From Scalesia atractyloides (taxonomy: Eukaryota; Streptophyta; Magnoliopsida; Asterales; Asteraceae): DNA of 64,000 nt. Location: the NCBI GenBank assembly GCA_947069175.1, contig CAMTDV010000012.1, forward strand, positions 37,604,341 to 37,668,340. Reading direction: 5' to 3'. Within the stretch, counting starts at the first letter, position 1. Each line of letters opens with the position of its first letter. Positions 1 through 12,340 of the stretch are shown one piece after another. A model generated the notes under the pieces. That model saw only the letters and a list, made by a program, of their open reading frames with translations, searched no databases and was not told the origin of the DNA. The position numbers were made by a program, and so were the translations under genes.

Positions 1-264
1 AGAAGGGTTTTAGTACGAACAAAAACCCTCTAATCATCCAAAAACGACTCAAAATTCATGTTTCTTTGCAGCAAAATGACCAAAATGTTTACCAAACCAC
101 TGATTAACAACAACCCAATGATTAAACACACCAGATCAAGCCATTTTAAGTCCAAAATTTTGAAAAACCTTGAAACTTTGAAAACTTTTGAAAAAACCTT
201 CAAAACTTGAAGAATCTTAACAAAAACTCAAACAATCAAGAGCACAAAGGCTCTGATACCAAAT
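1..264 (-). mobile_element. Copia-type retrotransposon 5' leader, cut by the window edge
   Basis: This is the start of the internal region of a minus-strand LTR retrotransposon. It lies directly downstream, in element sense, of the LTR at 265-720 and opens with a primer binding site. No coding frame is visible; gag would lie beyond the left edge. Copia is inferred from the LTR start (TGTTAGGA) and the LTR length. Confidence 0.6.
249..261 (-). other. Primer binding site, initiator-Met tRNA type
   Basis: The minus strand reads TGGTATCAGAGCC three bases inside the LTR end. This is the standard plant retrotransposon primer site for the 3' end of tRNA-iMet, and it fixes the LTR border and element orientation. 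Confidence 0.85.
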
Positions 265-720
265 TGTGAGTCCCAAAACAGATTCAGATCATAGTGGGTG
301 ATTGTTATCACTCAAACAACTATAGATTAGTTGTTTATATGTGTAAAAGTTAAGAAAAACCAAACCATGAAGATGAAGATCCTTGAATGGATCAAACAAC
401 TAGTGTTGTATATGAAATCACAAAAAGATGTAATCAATAACAGCACCCGGATATTCGGATATAGCACAATAACAAGAATCACAACACAAGAGTAGTCACC
501 AAAATCTATCCAAGAAGCTTGGACAAGAGATTCATTGAACAACATATATATACTAGACTGACTACCCAGCGTATTTATTAAATACGCTGGGAATATAAAT
601 ACGCCGCCCTATTCAAAGTTTCACATGTTTGCACTTTTGACCCTTCTAGTTTAACAAACTATTACAAACCAGCTCAAACTATTAATTCTCAAGTACCAAC
701 GGTCTCAAAAAATCCTAACA
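265..720 (-). repeat. 5' LTR of the Copia element
   Basis: On the minus strand it begins TGTTAGGATTTTTTG at 720 and ends GACTCACA at 265, giving the canonical TG...CA ends and a length of 456 bp. The PBS follows at once. The second LTR is outside the window, so insertion age and target duplication cannot be judged. Confidence 0.75.
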
Positions 721-1005
721 TTTTCTTTCAACCTAAATAAAAATTTTAAAAATTTTTGTTATGTTTGTTGTGCAATAATATGTCTGTATATGGGTATATA
801 TAGTATACAACAAAAATAGGAAAATTTAAACTTACAGCAGTTTAAACGTCTAACTCATCGATGAGAGCCACTACCTTTGAATCGAATACACCATCATCAA
901 CATCCTACGTGTATAAGAATGATCATATATAAGAAACCGTATTTTAACGCATAATAATAAGTAAATATTATCTATCTATATATACATTAAAAATATCATT
1001 AAAAC

Positions 1006-2049
1006 TCAGAACTTGCGTAGCATCACCACAGTAGCTACAATCTCAGCATTATCTGAATCAACTTCCCAAGAATCCAGAACTTCTTTGTGTGTAGACTACA
1101 ACAAAACATTCAATAGTTATTAGCATAATATAATAAAATTTATTTATCAACTTCATGTTATGGACCAAATGTATGTTAACATCCAATTTTTATACCTCAG
1201 TTAATAAGTCAAACCCATCATCCCCATAAATTGAATCATCCAAAACAACATCATCAGCGTTCTTGAAAAAAAATTCAGTGCAAGTTTTAGGGTGGAAAAC
1301 AGAAAGCTCAAAGGTTTTAGAGGCAATTATGGTAAATACCAAGAAAGAATCAAGTGGTAAAAGAACTTCTTCAACCAATTTTAACCACCCATTTGTGAAG
1401 CCACATCCATCAGTCCATGCCTTCATGGTAACATTCCAAAACCTTTGTCTGACGTATATAGTTGCTATCCTATCCTTGTAATTTTTATGAAAGAATTATT
1501 CACAGAATTTATCAGCAATTAGCTATAAAAGAAATTAAAAAAAGCATGGTAGTCAATTAGAAAATTCACAAAAATGTTTACAGTGAGGAATAATGTCATA
1601 CAAATTACTTACAGTTATTCCAAGTTCAGCTCTAACATTAGCTGAAATGTAAGAATTCTCATAGACCATTTCTTTAAAACATGAGACTATGAATGACAAA
1701 GGTCCAATAGCTTTTAACAATATCGTATATTTGGTTTTTAAAGAAATAACTCGAACCCACTTTGTCCAGCCATCTATAAATATACAATCACCATCTCTCT
1801 TTTTTACTCGAAGTAACCATGTTTTGTCCTCATCATCTACTTCTACAGTTTGACTGTAGGGGACTTCCTCCCCACGACAAATTCGCAAAATCAAGTGGTA
1901 TAGTCTGTCAAAGCCATTATCAAACATGTTACATGAAAAATCAATGTACAATCATAATAGTAGAATGAAAGTAAAAAACGTACCAAACATATAAGTTCAT
2001 CTTCATTCAGAAATCTTAAAAAGGATGATGTTGGATTGGATGGATTCAT
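1006..2049 (-). pseudogene. Two-domain B3 DNA-binding protein (REM-like), frameshifted
   Basis: I read four coding exons: 2049-1984, 1904-1613, 1474-1196 and 1095-1006. All meet in phase 0 and use GT...AG introns. Exons 1-2 hold a first B3 domain (TIPLDFA at the join, then KTWLLRVKK and IFIDGW). Exon 3 holds a second (RFWNVTMKAW, FTNGWLKLV, SFLVF, FELSVF). Exon 4 is a short acidic tail ending in TGA at 1006. The product would be about 241 residues, a nuclear DNA-binding regulator of the plant B3/REM type by family. One extra T in the run at 1879-1881 shifts the frame inside the first domain, so it is broken as written, unless that is a sequencing slip. Plus-strand copies of the same family lie at 10201-13673, across the Helitron. 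The family call rests on motif spacing, not on a search. Confidence 0.7.
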
Positions 2050-2730
2050 ATCTACAAAGTAAGATCTAGACTTGCAAGTTATAAAGACACACAACATCTA
2101 ACAAAACTTATACTAAACTTCTATGCTGAAAGTAGATGTTGTCATATGTATATGATTATCATGGAAAAAAATACAACAAATGAAAATTATCATCTCGGAA
2201 AATATGTTTATAATTATCATGGAAAAAAATACATCATATCTATTGTTTTATTTCGGTAATGTAGAAGTTGATCAGGAAAACATTCGTTAAAATGAAAATA
2301 TCAAAAAAATAATCTAAAATGTACATAAGTAACTTTAGTTAAACTAAATCGTTACTTAAACAAGAAAAGTACCAAATATTATGACAACTACTTGTATAAT
2401 CACGGACTTAGAGTTTCATAAAAATAAAGTAGAAAATTAAAATTACATCTCTCACAACAAGTAAATAAATCAACAACAACAAAAAATCATTTCACTCAAA
2501 ATATCAACCGTAATGTAGAAGATAACATCAAGAAGATAATGATAAACGCGATCAATAACTTCGATTAAGTTAATTGAGTATTTAAACAACATAACTACAC
2601 AAGATTACACCAACTATTATGATCGAAACCAAGAATATGAAACGACATTTATGAAAAACACATTCTCATAACATCAAAGAATGAATACCTAACTTTTATA
2701 ACACAAACAATAAGATCAAAGAAACAATAC

Positions 2731-2850
2731 CTGGTTTTACTGTGTCTAATATATTGAATGCAGATGTTTTAAGAACTTTGATAAACCGCGTATGAGAAAA
2801 GCTCTGAAGGTGTTATGTGATGTTTATGTGTGTTAGGTAGAGGTTATATA
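2731..2850 (-). promoter_or_regulatory. TATA box and 5' untranslated exon of the B3 gene
   Basis: The minus strand carries TATATAA at 2850-2844. About 25-30 bp downstream begins a likely leader exon that ends at a splice donor (CCAG|GTATTG) at 2731. The coding exon acceptor (TTTGTAG) sits at 2052, leaving a 5' UTR intron of about 680 bp of AT-rich DNA. The plus-strand B3 gene at 10201 has the same design, a leader exon split from the ATG by an intron. Confidence 0.5.
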
Positions 2851-2859
2851 GAGGATCGT

Positions 2860-3323
2860 AAGACCTAATAAAAATGCTCCATTTACACGGGTTGGATCCA
2901 TTTTAGTTTTACAAAACTTATACTTTATGCCCTTTACTTTTAAATAATGTAATTTTAGCACCTTTGAGCATAGGATTGTAATGAATGATAATGTGTGTCC
3001 TTTACAAAATTTATATTTTATGCTCTTTACTTTTAAATAATGTAATTCATAACTTCTTAGGTTTGTTCTTTAGAGATTGCCTAAACAGTTATACATTGTT
3101 AAATAGTTAACAACAATTTACATGCTTTACACTTATGTAACATAAAAAACACGGGTAAGTACAAGATAAAAAAAACATCATAGTTTTATAAAGCATTATA
3201 ATGCTTCTTACATGTTTTTCCATCTAAAAACATCATCAAAATTTATATTTATAATAAACTTGAGTAAGTACAAGATACAATTAAATGTTCAAAACACAGC
3301 AACCATGACATAACAACATGTCA
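2860..3323. repeat. AT-rich spacer with a 93-bp direct repeat
   Basis: No gene is visible. A segment reading ACAAAACTTATACTTTATGC at 2911 recurs with few changes at 3004, a 93-bp offset. The Helitron 3' end should lie here, since its helicase stops at 3324, but I could not identify a CTRR terminus with its hairpin. Confidence 0.4.
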
Positions 3324-4808
3324 TCATAGATTTTGTAGAACTTCTTTGTAAACCACATTAGTAGTGGTTGTACAAACTTATTTTGCTTTATCACAAATCA
3401 AAATCTTCGAGCCCTTCCTACTTTTTACCCTAGATACATCAACATATAGTTGTCCATGACCGAAAACAGGACGTGGAAGATATAAACCAACACATTCAAG
3501 CGATTGTCCTTAACTTTTATTTATTGTCATAGCAAAGCATATTGAAAGTGGGAGCTATCTTTGAGAAATCTTCACGGGTATTCTTTTATCAGAAGGTCTC
3601 ATCTTCAATTTTGTAATCAAAGTAGTATGACCTTTATTAGTTCATGTGATAGTTTTTGCTTTAATCACAACTTTTCCGAGTTTCGTGACTTGTAAACATG
3701 TGCCGTTACACAATTCATTTGCCTGATCAATGTAACATTATCGGAGCACCAACTTTTAACACTAATTTATGGTTAGGGAAACCAATGAAGATTGTTTAAC
3801 ACATCAGGAGGAATCAATGCCATATCAATTTTTGATTCTACCTTAGATTCACATAAACTATCTGAACTAAAATAGATCTTCTCTTCACCTGACAGACTCT
3901 TTAACAATTCTTCATTTATTGAATCAACTACTTCATTTGTTGGAGCAAGAATTGCTCTTTGTTGGAAATAGGATAAATCCCACAAACATTATTATATTCG
4001 GATATGTAATAAAATCAGAAAAGAAATAGGATTGACTTGATCATGAATAAGTAAATCATCTGTAATTTGAATATCCACCTCACCATAATTTTGATCACCA
4101 AGCTTTAAAATCCATTCTGGAAATTCCTTTATTTTTTTTGATCTGTTTGCTTACATCCAACTCCTAATCTCATATTCTCAGTTAGCTTTAGTACTTGACA
4201 TTGTCTCCATATATAAGAAGAATTCAAAGAAGCATTGACTATCATGCTTCTAGTACCTTTAGGTATGACTGAAAGAATTTGTCTAAAATTACCACCAAAT
4301 AGAATGACCTTTCCTCCAAAAGGCATACCTTACATGTTCAATTGATTAGAACGTTATATATCTCTCATTGTCCTATCAAGTGCCTCAAAACAATGCTTGT
4401 GGGTCATAGGTGCTTCATCCCAAATTATCAAAGTTGTTTTTTTAATTAAATCACCTAATTCAGTGTTAGTTTCTATCGAACATATTGAATCCTCATTAAC
4501 GTTGATTGAATTACAAACCTTGAATGAGCAGTTCTACCACCATCGAGCAAAAGTGATGCAATTCCACTGGATGCAACATTCAATACGACTTCACCTTTGG
4601 ATCGTAACGCAACTGCGAATGTGTTCCAAAGAAAAGTCTTCTCTGTTCCACCATAACCATATACAAAGAAGACACCTCCATCACCTTTTTCAACCGCTTT
4701 CAAAACAATTTGATAAATTATTTGTTGTTTAGCAGTTAAACACTTTAAATAACCAGCATGTTCCCTTGCTAGAACTGCTCTGTCATAGGAAGGTTCTTCC
4801 ATTATCAA
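3324..4808 (-). pseudogene. PIF1-type DNA helicase domain of the Helitron, degraded
   Basis: In the order of the protein: the N-terminal motor starts near 4740 (LTAKQQIIYQIVL), followed by a Walker A region reading GYGGTEKT, where the usual Gly before Lys is Glu. Motif II at 4300 reads FGGNFRQIL, with Asn for the usual Asp. Later come RAILAPTNEVVDSINE near 3950 and the last helicase motifs FAMTINKS and HGQLYVDVSRVKS at 3540-3420. A stop codon falls at 3512-3510 between NKS and GQS. The final stop is at 3324. The motor residues needed for ATP binding and hydrolysis are changed and the frame is broken several times, so it is inactive. In a living Helitron this domain would unwind DNA at the nick made by Rep. 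Confidence 0.8.
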
Positions 4809-5289
4809 TCAATTGTTCAACGATGAAACATACTTGTCTGGAACGCTTGGTATGTCAGCAAAGTTTTCCAGTGTACTCCCGTTGGTAAGTAGAAACTTTT
4901 CGATATGCGATAGACAAATGTTTTCAACTTCTTTTTCTTGAAGAACCAAATCTAAAACAAATAGCAAAAAGTATTACTTTTTTCACAATTCAGGAGCTAT
5001 TCGATAATATTAATGTAGATGGTTATAACTTTAATAAAATAATTACATTACCTACCATACCAGTTATCTTTCGTTGCTTGTACAAAATGTCTTCACATAA
5101 TACGGACTTGGTTTCCAACCAAAAAACACCGGGACGAGATATGGAGTTTGATAGTAGCAACATTACAAAAAAAAGTCCTCAAGAAGTCTGCAGATGACCA
5201 TGTGCTAACTTCTTTCATGGCATTAACATATTCCTTATCAACATCCAACAATCCTCGTGCAACATGTATCTTTGAATGTTTCAAAGACT

Positions 5290-7062
5290 TGGCAATCAAC
5301 TGTTTTTATATCTTCGAAACAGGTTAGTCCCCTAAGATGATTTAGTAAAATCCTTCAGTAGTAACAGTCACCAAGTGATGGTGGGACATAATGTATCCTA
5401 CCAACTGATCCAGAAGGCAGCTTTCTTCGACACATTTCTGATTTTTACTTGTCCATACATAGTGTCTCAAGAATTCTATATACTTCAATGTCCTGGCGAA
5501 CACATCAACTTTGTTACAATTCATCCACTCTGTGAAATATACCTACAATCAAGGTATGCTTTTATCTCATCTACATCTTTATTCTGCTAGGTGTCATTGT
5601 TGGTGGTATTTGATTGGAAAATAGAAGTCGTAACTCTATCAGGTCCCTTATTAATATATTTACACAAATATTTGATAGAACCTGACTGATTGCACCATTA
5701 AATGTTTATGTGGCACTGATATTTTCTAAGTAGAAAGGTATTGTAAGGAACTACAAACCTATTATCTAGTGCGACATGATTCTTTTCTACTGTATTACTT
5801 GTTTGACGACGCCGGTAGACATGATATCCTTCAGAATCAAGAAAAGTCTCATCTACATATTTTTTGGGAAATTTTTTAGAACATTTTAGCTGAACCATAC
5901 ATGGACACCGAGAGTTGTCTATACCACATGGTCCATGAATTGTAAATTGCTTGACACGCTCATATAATTCAGGATCTGTTTATTTATCTAGTATCTCAAC
6001 ATTAGTAACACGATCAATATCAAATGTAGTTGGGAATTTGATTTTAGCACTCAAGAAGAAACATATGTGAGCATGTGGCAGTCCACGCTTCTGAAATTCA
6101 ACTGTATAGATAACTGAAATGTTTTCAAGGGTGAGCTGTTAGATAAATATAATTAGGTGTTCATAATTATATACTTTTAGTAAGAGGTACCTGATTGTAT
6201 GTCACCAAAGAATTTATGTTTCTTGAAATCTTTTTTTTGATGATCCACTTTACACTTGAATAATCTAGAGATAATATTCGGTCTGTCTTCGGGGTTAAGA
6301 GCTTTATCATGCGAACAACTATAAATCTCAGGCCAATTGGGATTATAGGTCACTCTTATGAATAGATCGGGATATCCAACTGCCTTCAAATTGCCCTAGC
6401 ATCCATGTAATTTTGCATCATATATATAGAACCACCAATAAATGATGAAGGTAAGAGTATAGGTTTACCAGAATTTGAGGCATCCAAATTCTCTCCACTT
6501 TCAACAGTAGCATTCTGATTCTTAAAACTTTGGGTTCTAAGTTTCGATTGTTGTGTTCTTATATAAGTCAACCTGGTAGATTCTATCATTGTGTATGCAT
6601 CAACCAAAAACTGTTGAAATAGGTTTTTGGCATTGACTAATAAGAAAACTGATTGTGTCTATCTTGTATTCTATAATAAAAGAATTCTCTAATGGTAAGG
6701 TTGGTTCTAACAACCTCATTATCAACTTCAATCCCTTTATGTTTAATACCAACTCTGAAATTATCTTCAGCATATGGAAAAATAAGTGGATATTGCATAG
6801 CAATGTAGGAAGGATGAAGTTCACTGATTCTTTGAAGACCACCAGACTTCTTTCGAACAATGATGTCCCCTTTATCAAATGCTCCATCAAAATCACCAAT
6901 TACTAATGCAGCAATTTCTGACGCTGTTGGCAAGTTGTGAATTCTTCCATCCTTATCTCTTGTTCCGATAAGCTTGAGGGTTACATCTTGCCAATCATTT
7001 TCTTGAAAACAATCTCTTACCATTCTGAATGACTTAACAAGAGGATTGCAAGAATCCAACAT
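5290..7062 (-). pseudogene. Helitron Rep (HUH/Y2 nickase) domain, degraded
   Basis: From 7062 down, segments read as Helitron N-region: LIFPYAEDNFRVGI near 6770, YPDLFIRVTYNPNWPEI near 6350, and the metal-binding HUH motif GLPHAHICFFL near 6080. They are followed by PKKYVDETFLDSEGY near 5840 and the two-tyrosine catalytic motif SIKYLCKYINKGPDR near 5660. The HUH histidines and both tyrosines are still readable, but the frames change between segments and the part after DEIKAYLDCRYIS is shortened. The intact enzyme would nick and join single strands during rolling-circle transposition. An intron or insertion of about 50 bp breaks the frame near 6130-6180. Confidence 0.8.
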
Positions 7063-7304
7063 ATTTTAATACTTTTGATGGTCTCAATATCAAGTTGGTT
7101 GTTTGTTGTAACTTTGAAATCTATCTGAGAACTGCAAGAAATATAAGAATGTTAAAATTTACTTTCTTTCAACTGAACCATGTGTGTGAGTATGTTGGGA
7201 ATGAATAAATATAATTATAGATGGCACAATTTGATAAAGAAATTACCTTACTGTCTTTTGACGATTTACCACCTCGTTTTGTGAATCATATATATAAAGC
7301 TGTG

Positions 7305-7480
7305 AAAATTAAGGTTGTTCTCCATCATCCGGAAATAGACTACCCATTCGATGGTAATTTTGACCTTGTAGTCTAAATACATAAGGACCTTTACCTCTCT
7401 GATAACTTTTGTCAACCTTGCCACTAAGAGATGTGAATGAAAACATCATGTTATATGCTCGAATATAATTCATGAAATTC
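7305..7480 (-). pseudogene. Helitron linker exon upstream of Rep
   Basis: The minus strand reads a short segment with KVDKSYQRGKGPYVFRLQG and NYHRMGSLFPDDGEQP. This is a conserved stretch found upstream of Rep in plant Helitron proteins as I remember them. It is separated from the Rep segment by about 240 bp of non-coding DNA, probably an intron. Confidence 0.55.
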
Positions 7481-7779
7481 TAGCACTTTGAAGTATGACT
7501 TTTATAGAAATGGCATAGTAATGGAGGATGTGGAGGTGGTGGTGATATCTCAACTTCTCCCTTTGAACAACAAAGAGAATATGATGTTTTCTTACGATTT
7601 GAATTTCCCTAAGCATTTAATCTTCCCACAACAATGCATCATATCTAGAGCACACAAATATGGCATATCCATGATCAATATAATCTTCAGAATTGAATAA
7701 AGTTATAAGTCCCTATAAGTTATATAAACTTTATATACTTAACAGGAATTTAGATTGGTATCTTGTACCTTTAGAAATT

Positions 7780-8860
7780 CCATAAATCTTCTTAACCACA
7801 GATACTGGTAATATGTCATCACTATTAAGATTTGTAGTAGCATTAGTAGGAGAGTGATACACATTTGTTGGTTGAACATTGGTTGTTGAAACTTGTAAAA
7901 TAAGACATATGTAACAACTAATAAAAGGTAAGATATGAATATATATTAAAGAAAAATTCTGTTTTGTAACCTATAACAAATACCATTTGTAATATTTGAT
8001 AATGGACTCCTCTTAAGAGAATCGGATGTTGACATAGTACTTCCAGAAAGAGTGTGATGTACATTCCTTGATGAGATTTTTGTTGATGAATCTTGTAAGA
8101 GAAAAGTATATAATATAAAATAATGAACAAAACTCCAATTGATAATTAAATTTAAAAAAAAATCTTTAATAGTGTTAGTTTACCTTTCCTTTTGTAGATA
8201 GCCTCCACAAATTACTACTAAGATTTACAGTAGCATTAGTAGGAGTATGATATACATTCATTGATTGAACATTGGTTGTTGAAACTTGTAAAAGAAGATA
8301 TATGTTACAAACTAAAAGGTAAGATATAAATATATGATAAAGGAAAAAATTTGTTTTGAAACCTATATCACATACCATTTGTAATATATGATAATGGAGT
8401 CCTCTCAACAAAATCGGATGTTGATGTAAGATGGCAACCACCGTTGTTTCTCTTTTGTTGCAAATACACTTCCTTTTTTTCTCTTGATTCCACAGAGCTT
8501 TGTGTTGGAATTTGTATGTTAAACATTGATTGTTGAAACTTGTAAAATAAGACATATGTCACAATAAATAAAAGGCACGATATGAATATATATTAAAGGA
8601 AAATTTTGTTTTGAAACCTATAACACATACAATTTGTAATATTTGATAAGGGAGTCATCTCCCGTAAGACGACCACCACCGTTATTTCTCTTTTGTTGCA
8701 AAATTCGCTTCCTTTTTTTCTTGATTCCGCAGAGCTTTGTGTTGGACTTTTTATGTTGAACACTTCATACTTTCTTGATATGCTCTTATTTGTATACATA
8801 ATTTCAAATGCTTGTTCAACATTAACACATTTTAGAAGAATCGATAGAATATCCAATCAT
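7780..8860 (-). repeat. Tandem exon-intron repeats at the Helitron N-terminus
   Basis: Similar blocks recur on the minus strand. The motif GAAACTTGTA or a near copy sits at 7888, 8088, 8281 and 8535, spaced 200, 193 and 254 bp. A second phrase (CATTTGTAATAT with GGA(G/C)TCCTCT) recurs at about 7985, 8375 and 8630. Coding versions read ERTPLSYITNGM, EMTPLSNITNCM and LRGVHYQILQMV, each ending near a splice-like border. The N-terminal exon with its intron has therefore been duplicated at least three times. Confidence 0.6.
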
Positions 8861-9437
8861 AAAAGAACTTGCGACCTTAAAAGGCTCAGCCATCATTCAA
8901 ATTCCAAGAAAATAATCAATTTTATCATCATATCACTAAAAAATCCGTTAAAAAATGTAAAAAAAATATCTATATCAAAGGAAATCCGTGACTACAAACC
9001 AGATTTTGAATGGCAAGTTTATACTAAATTGCATGAACAGCGACAATAAAATATATACACTATGAATTTATATGTTTGAATAAACCGGAAATCGATGCAC
9101 TAACAGAAATGAAAGCAATTGTTCGAGTTTTTAGATACCTAAGTGAAGAAGATCTGTTGCCAAATCGAGAGAAATGCTTTGAATTTGATGTGAAAATGAT
9201 AGTTAGTTGGTTGCTAGAAGAATAGCTTAACAGTTTACAACGATAGAGATTTGAAATTGTTGTGTGTGTTTTCATCAGTGCACATATAACTACTAACCCT
9301 GTTTGTCATTATGTATAAGTGATTCATATTAGGGATTTTAATGTGAGAGTTGTTTTGTAAGAAAAGACTAAATTAATGGTGTAAGCTGTAATTTAATGTA
9401 CAAAGCCGGTTTAACTATTGAAATTAAAACTCGGATC
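8861..9437. other. Non-coding stretch between the Helitron and the B3 genes
   Basis: AT-rich DNA without a convincing coding frame. It may hold the Helitron 5' untranslated region and 5' end, which should begin TC on the minus strand, but I could not pick the terminus. Confidence 0.3.
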
Positions 9438-10179
9438 TTTATATACAAAAATGAAACATACTTTACCTTTTCAACAACTTTTCACATCCCTTTAAAAACA
9501 TGTTTCTCTGAACTCGATCAAACCACTTCAAAGTAGTTCCACATATAATCCTTGATCATCAAATACAATCTACATAATTTCGTTTAATACTTCTTGTTTT
9601 TTCACATCATCACCAACTTCAACCAAGGTATAATAATATTTATTCGAACTTGTATTTTGTAGATTTCATGTGTGAATCATTCATTACCATTATGTATTGC
9701 ATGTTTAAGGTCTTAGATAAACACCATTTACAAGTTTGTTATTTCTTATAATTTTTCTATTCTAACTTTTCGTTGATACTGTTATACATTTAGTTACTTG
9801 AAAGTAATCGATAATGTAGGTTTTGTACTTTTTATGATGCAATATCAAATGAGTATGATGAATCTTTGTTTATGGATTTCCTCTAAAAGATATCATTTTT
9901 TGTTACTCGAATCTACAGTTGTTGGAAAGAATATATTGTAGGATTTGAAGTTTTTACTATAATAAGTATTATATTTTTTCTTTGAATGTCACAGATATGT
10001 CATAAATAAACTTCTGATTTATTATTTGATATTTGATGTTTTTACTATAATATGTATGTATATTTGTTATTTGAATGTCACAAATATGTTATGCATTTTA
10101 TTGATATTCTAATCACATTTAGATAAATAATGAATTATCCGATAAAATAGATTGTTTGATTGTTTGTTTGGTCTTTTAG
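9438..10179 (+). promoter_or_regulatory. TATA box, leader exon and 5' UTR intron of a B3 gene
   Basis: TTTATATAC at 9438-9446 is a likely TATA box. A pyrimidine- and A-rich leader exon runs from about 9470 to 9627, ending AACCAAG|GTATAA. The intron's likely acceptor is GTCTTTTAG at 10171-10179, 21 bp before the ATG at 10201. Confidence 0.5.
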
Positions 10180-10200
10180 ATAAACAATATCTCTTGGAAG

Positions 10201-10574
10201 ATGTCTCTTTATCGCTATATGTACTCTCTTAGGTCTAGCTGCATGGTAAGATTATTACATTCACTACATTTCTGAAGTTAGTCATTAAGGATTAACTCAC
10301 ATCTAGCATTTGTCAATAATTAAATATTTGACTTCCATAGATTATACAAGAAATGTTTGCAAAGAAACATTTAGCCAATGCAGGCGCAGGTAATACCGCT
10401 GTAATTGAGTGTGTAAACGGTACAAGTGGGAGATCGGATTTTTTAAACACAATGGTGTTTTTTGCTCTAAAGGAAGGCTGGTCCAAAGTTGTTTCTGACC
10501 TTTCACAATCCAAAGGATGTGTATTGGTGTTTAAAAAAACTGAGCCATATACGTATCTGCTAACACCTTTGTAA
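10201..10574 (+). CDS. Single B3-domain protein, 92 residues, two exons
   Basis: Exon 1 is 10201-10245 (15 codons), with donor ATG|GTAAGA. Exon 2 is 10341-10574, with acceptor CCATAG and TAA stop. The joined frame is open. The protein looks like the later two thirds of a B3 domain: MFAKKHLANAG, then EGWSKVVSDLSQSKGCVLVF, where GW..V and LVF are family landmarks. It would bind DNA in the nucleus if made. At 92 residues it is short for the family, and the next B3 reading frame starts only 65 bp after its stop. It may therefore be a truncated copy or the first part of a longer gene. I could not join the two in frame through a reasonable intron. Confidence 0.5.
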
Positions 10575-10683
10575 AAGTTCATCATTATCCAACAAAACTC
10601 AATATGTTTACATCAATATCATTTGAGAGGAAGTTTGGATGTATGGATTCATTATGCCAAGTTTTACTGATACTTCTAAGGAC

Positions 10684-10688
10684 GTCTT
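10684..10688 (+). repeat. Target site duplication, left copy
   Basis: GTCTT directly before the LTR's TGTCACACC; the same five bases follow the LTR at 12633-12637. Confidence 0.9.
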
Positions 10689-11569
10689 TGTCACACCCCA
10701 ACCAATGGTGGAAACATCAAGGGGAGGATGAAATAGATTGCTCGAGTCAACATAACACTAGTTTGCGAAAATAGTTAAGAACAAAAAAATTTCATTTCAT
10801 TTCATAATTTGTCAAGTACAACATAAGAAATTTCAAAGTGAAACATTTTAAAGATTCAAGTACAACATGATTAACAATATGCAACCTAAAGTCTAGAAAT
10901 TTTGAAGTGCGTTTCTAGGAAATCCCTACTAAGCTTCATCAAGGGCGTCACCCTTAACTTGCAACATGTTAAAAGTATAATTCAACACAAAAGTATTGGC
11001 GAGTACACAAGTTTGATATAGAATAAGTATGAAATAGTTTAAATGATCCACATGTTAATAGTATACTAGTCTGTAACAAGGATGTGATTTACAAGTTAAT
11101 CCTCAAGTGTCACCGCAAATTAGAATAAACTTAACATGGCCTCAAGAATACGGGCGGTGCGTCACTCCTATAGCGCTATACATGTTAAGGAGAGGCTCGT
11201 ACGGAGTTAATGACAAGCTGTATCACATAAGAATATTCCAAGTATACAAATCACGTACCACATTTCTTTAGCATGCATGATGGATTGTTTGTGTGTTTGA
11301 ATAAAAGGATAAGTGTGATTGTGCATTTTGATAGGTTAACAAATTGCACCTAAAGTGTAAAGCGTAAAAGGTTGTTCGAGTGTACTCACAATTATGCAAG
11401 CTTCCTAGTATTTGTGTCTAGAGTGTTCAGGTGATGCAACCCGGAGTTACCCTACATGGGGTAACAGGTGGGCATGAGTATACTGCGTCAGACGATAGGT
11501 CCAGATTTTGAAGCAGAAAGTACGAAAAGTAAACGAGAAAGTTACCACTTCATATGAAGTGGGTCGACC

Positions 11570-11671
11570 ACCTCGTGCGAGTTGACTTGCAACTCGTACG
11601 AGTTGACTGGTACCCGTACGAGTTGACTTGCACCTCGTACGAGTTGACTATTCACCTCGTGCGAGTGACAG
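11570..11671. repeat. Tandem array of about 22-bp units with CGTACGAGTTGACT
   Basis: Five units of 20-23 bp, each with a core of CTCGTACGAGTTGACT or a close variant (CTCGTGCGAG), lie inside the solo LTR. The core is itself a palindrome (CTCGTACGAG). Confidence 0.75.
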
Positions 11672-12261
11672 TCCTAAAACGTATTAGTCCATTTTCTTCC
11701 TTTTTCATCACTGATTTCTATGAACGGGGATCGTGATAACGAGGCAGAATAGTCCAGGCCATAACACTAGCTCAGGATGTGAATAATGTTAGTCCCAGAC
11801 TGGTTTATTAAGAAAATACGAAAAATAAGTATAGTTTATGTATGGCTTAGTCACGTTTGTCATAGGAGTTAAGCATGGAGATGTTAAATCTCTTTATATG
11901 ATTCACCAAAGCACAAATTGTAGCATAACCCGGTTGGTCATGAATTAACAGAAGTAAAGATTGTTCAAGTGATGTGTGGAACTTAATTCTGGTAGCCAAA
12001 GCTCCCAACGTTCTTACTAGTCGGAACTCCAATCCACTCCTATAGGGATGATGGACCAGGTGGACTTACAACACTTGTTGCAAAAGAAAATAAAATAAAA
12101 GTAGAAGGAGGGTTGCAGAATCACAAGTTGTTAGTGAGTTGAACTCACTTAGACAATATGAGATACTTCTGCTGAAAACCCAGGAATTGGAGAGTGGAAG
12201 TGTGCGTATTCGGAACGTGAGAAGTGGGGAAATGCGTCAGTATATATAGGAAAACATGTAA

Positions 12262-12340
12262 GTTCGTACGAGTTGGCATCACTTCGTACGAGCTGGCATC
12301 ACTTCGTACGAAGTGGAATGCACCTCGTGTGAAGTGACTT
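12262..12340. repeat. Second CGTACGA array in the same LTR
   Basis: About four units of 20-22 bp reading TTCGTACGAGTTGGCATCAC and variants. The core is related to the array 600 bp to the left. Confidence 0.7.

Larger units (their letters stand above)
3324..8860 (-). mobile_element. Helitron remnant (RepHel rolling-circle transposon)
   Basis: Read on the minus strand in order: multiplied N-terminal exons (8860-7780), a conserved linker (7480-7305), a Rep domain (7062-5640) and a PIF1-type helicase (4808-3324). This is the arrangement of plant autonomous Helitrons, which move by rolling-circle replication. Frameshifts, internal deletions and stops mean no functional protein can be made. The TC and CTRR ends were not found, so outer borders are approximate. 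It is flanked on both sides by B3 genes and, further right, by an RPA1 fragment. Plant Helitrons often carry RPA-like genes or captured host genes, so a larger element is possible. Confidence 0.75.

Noticed and set aside
2860..3323. Helitron 3' terminus
   Set aside because: Several YYAG starts are possible on the plus strand, but none has the required hairpin and flanking A/T that I could defend.
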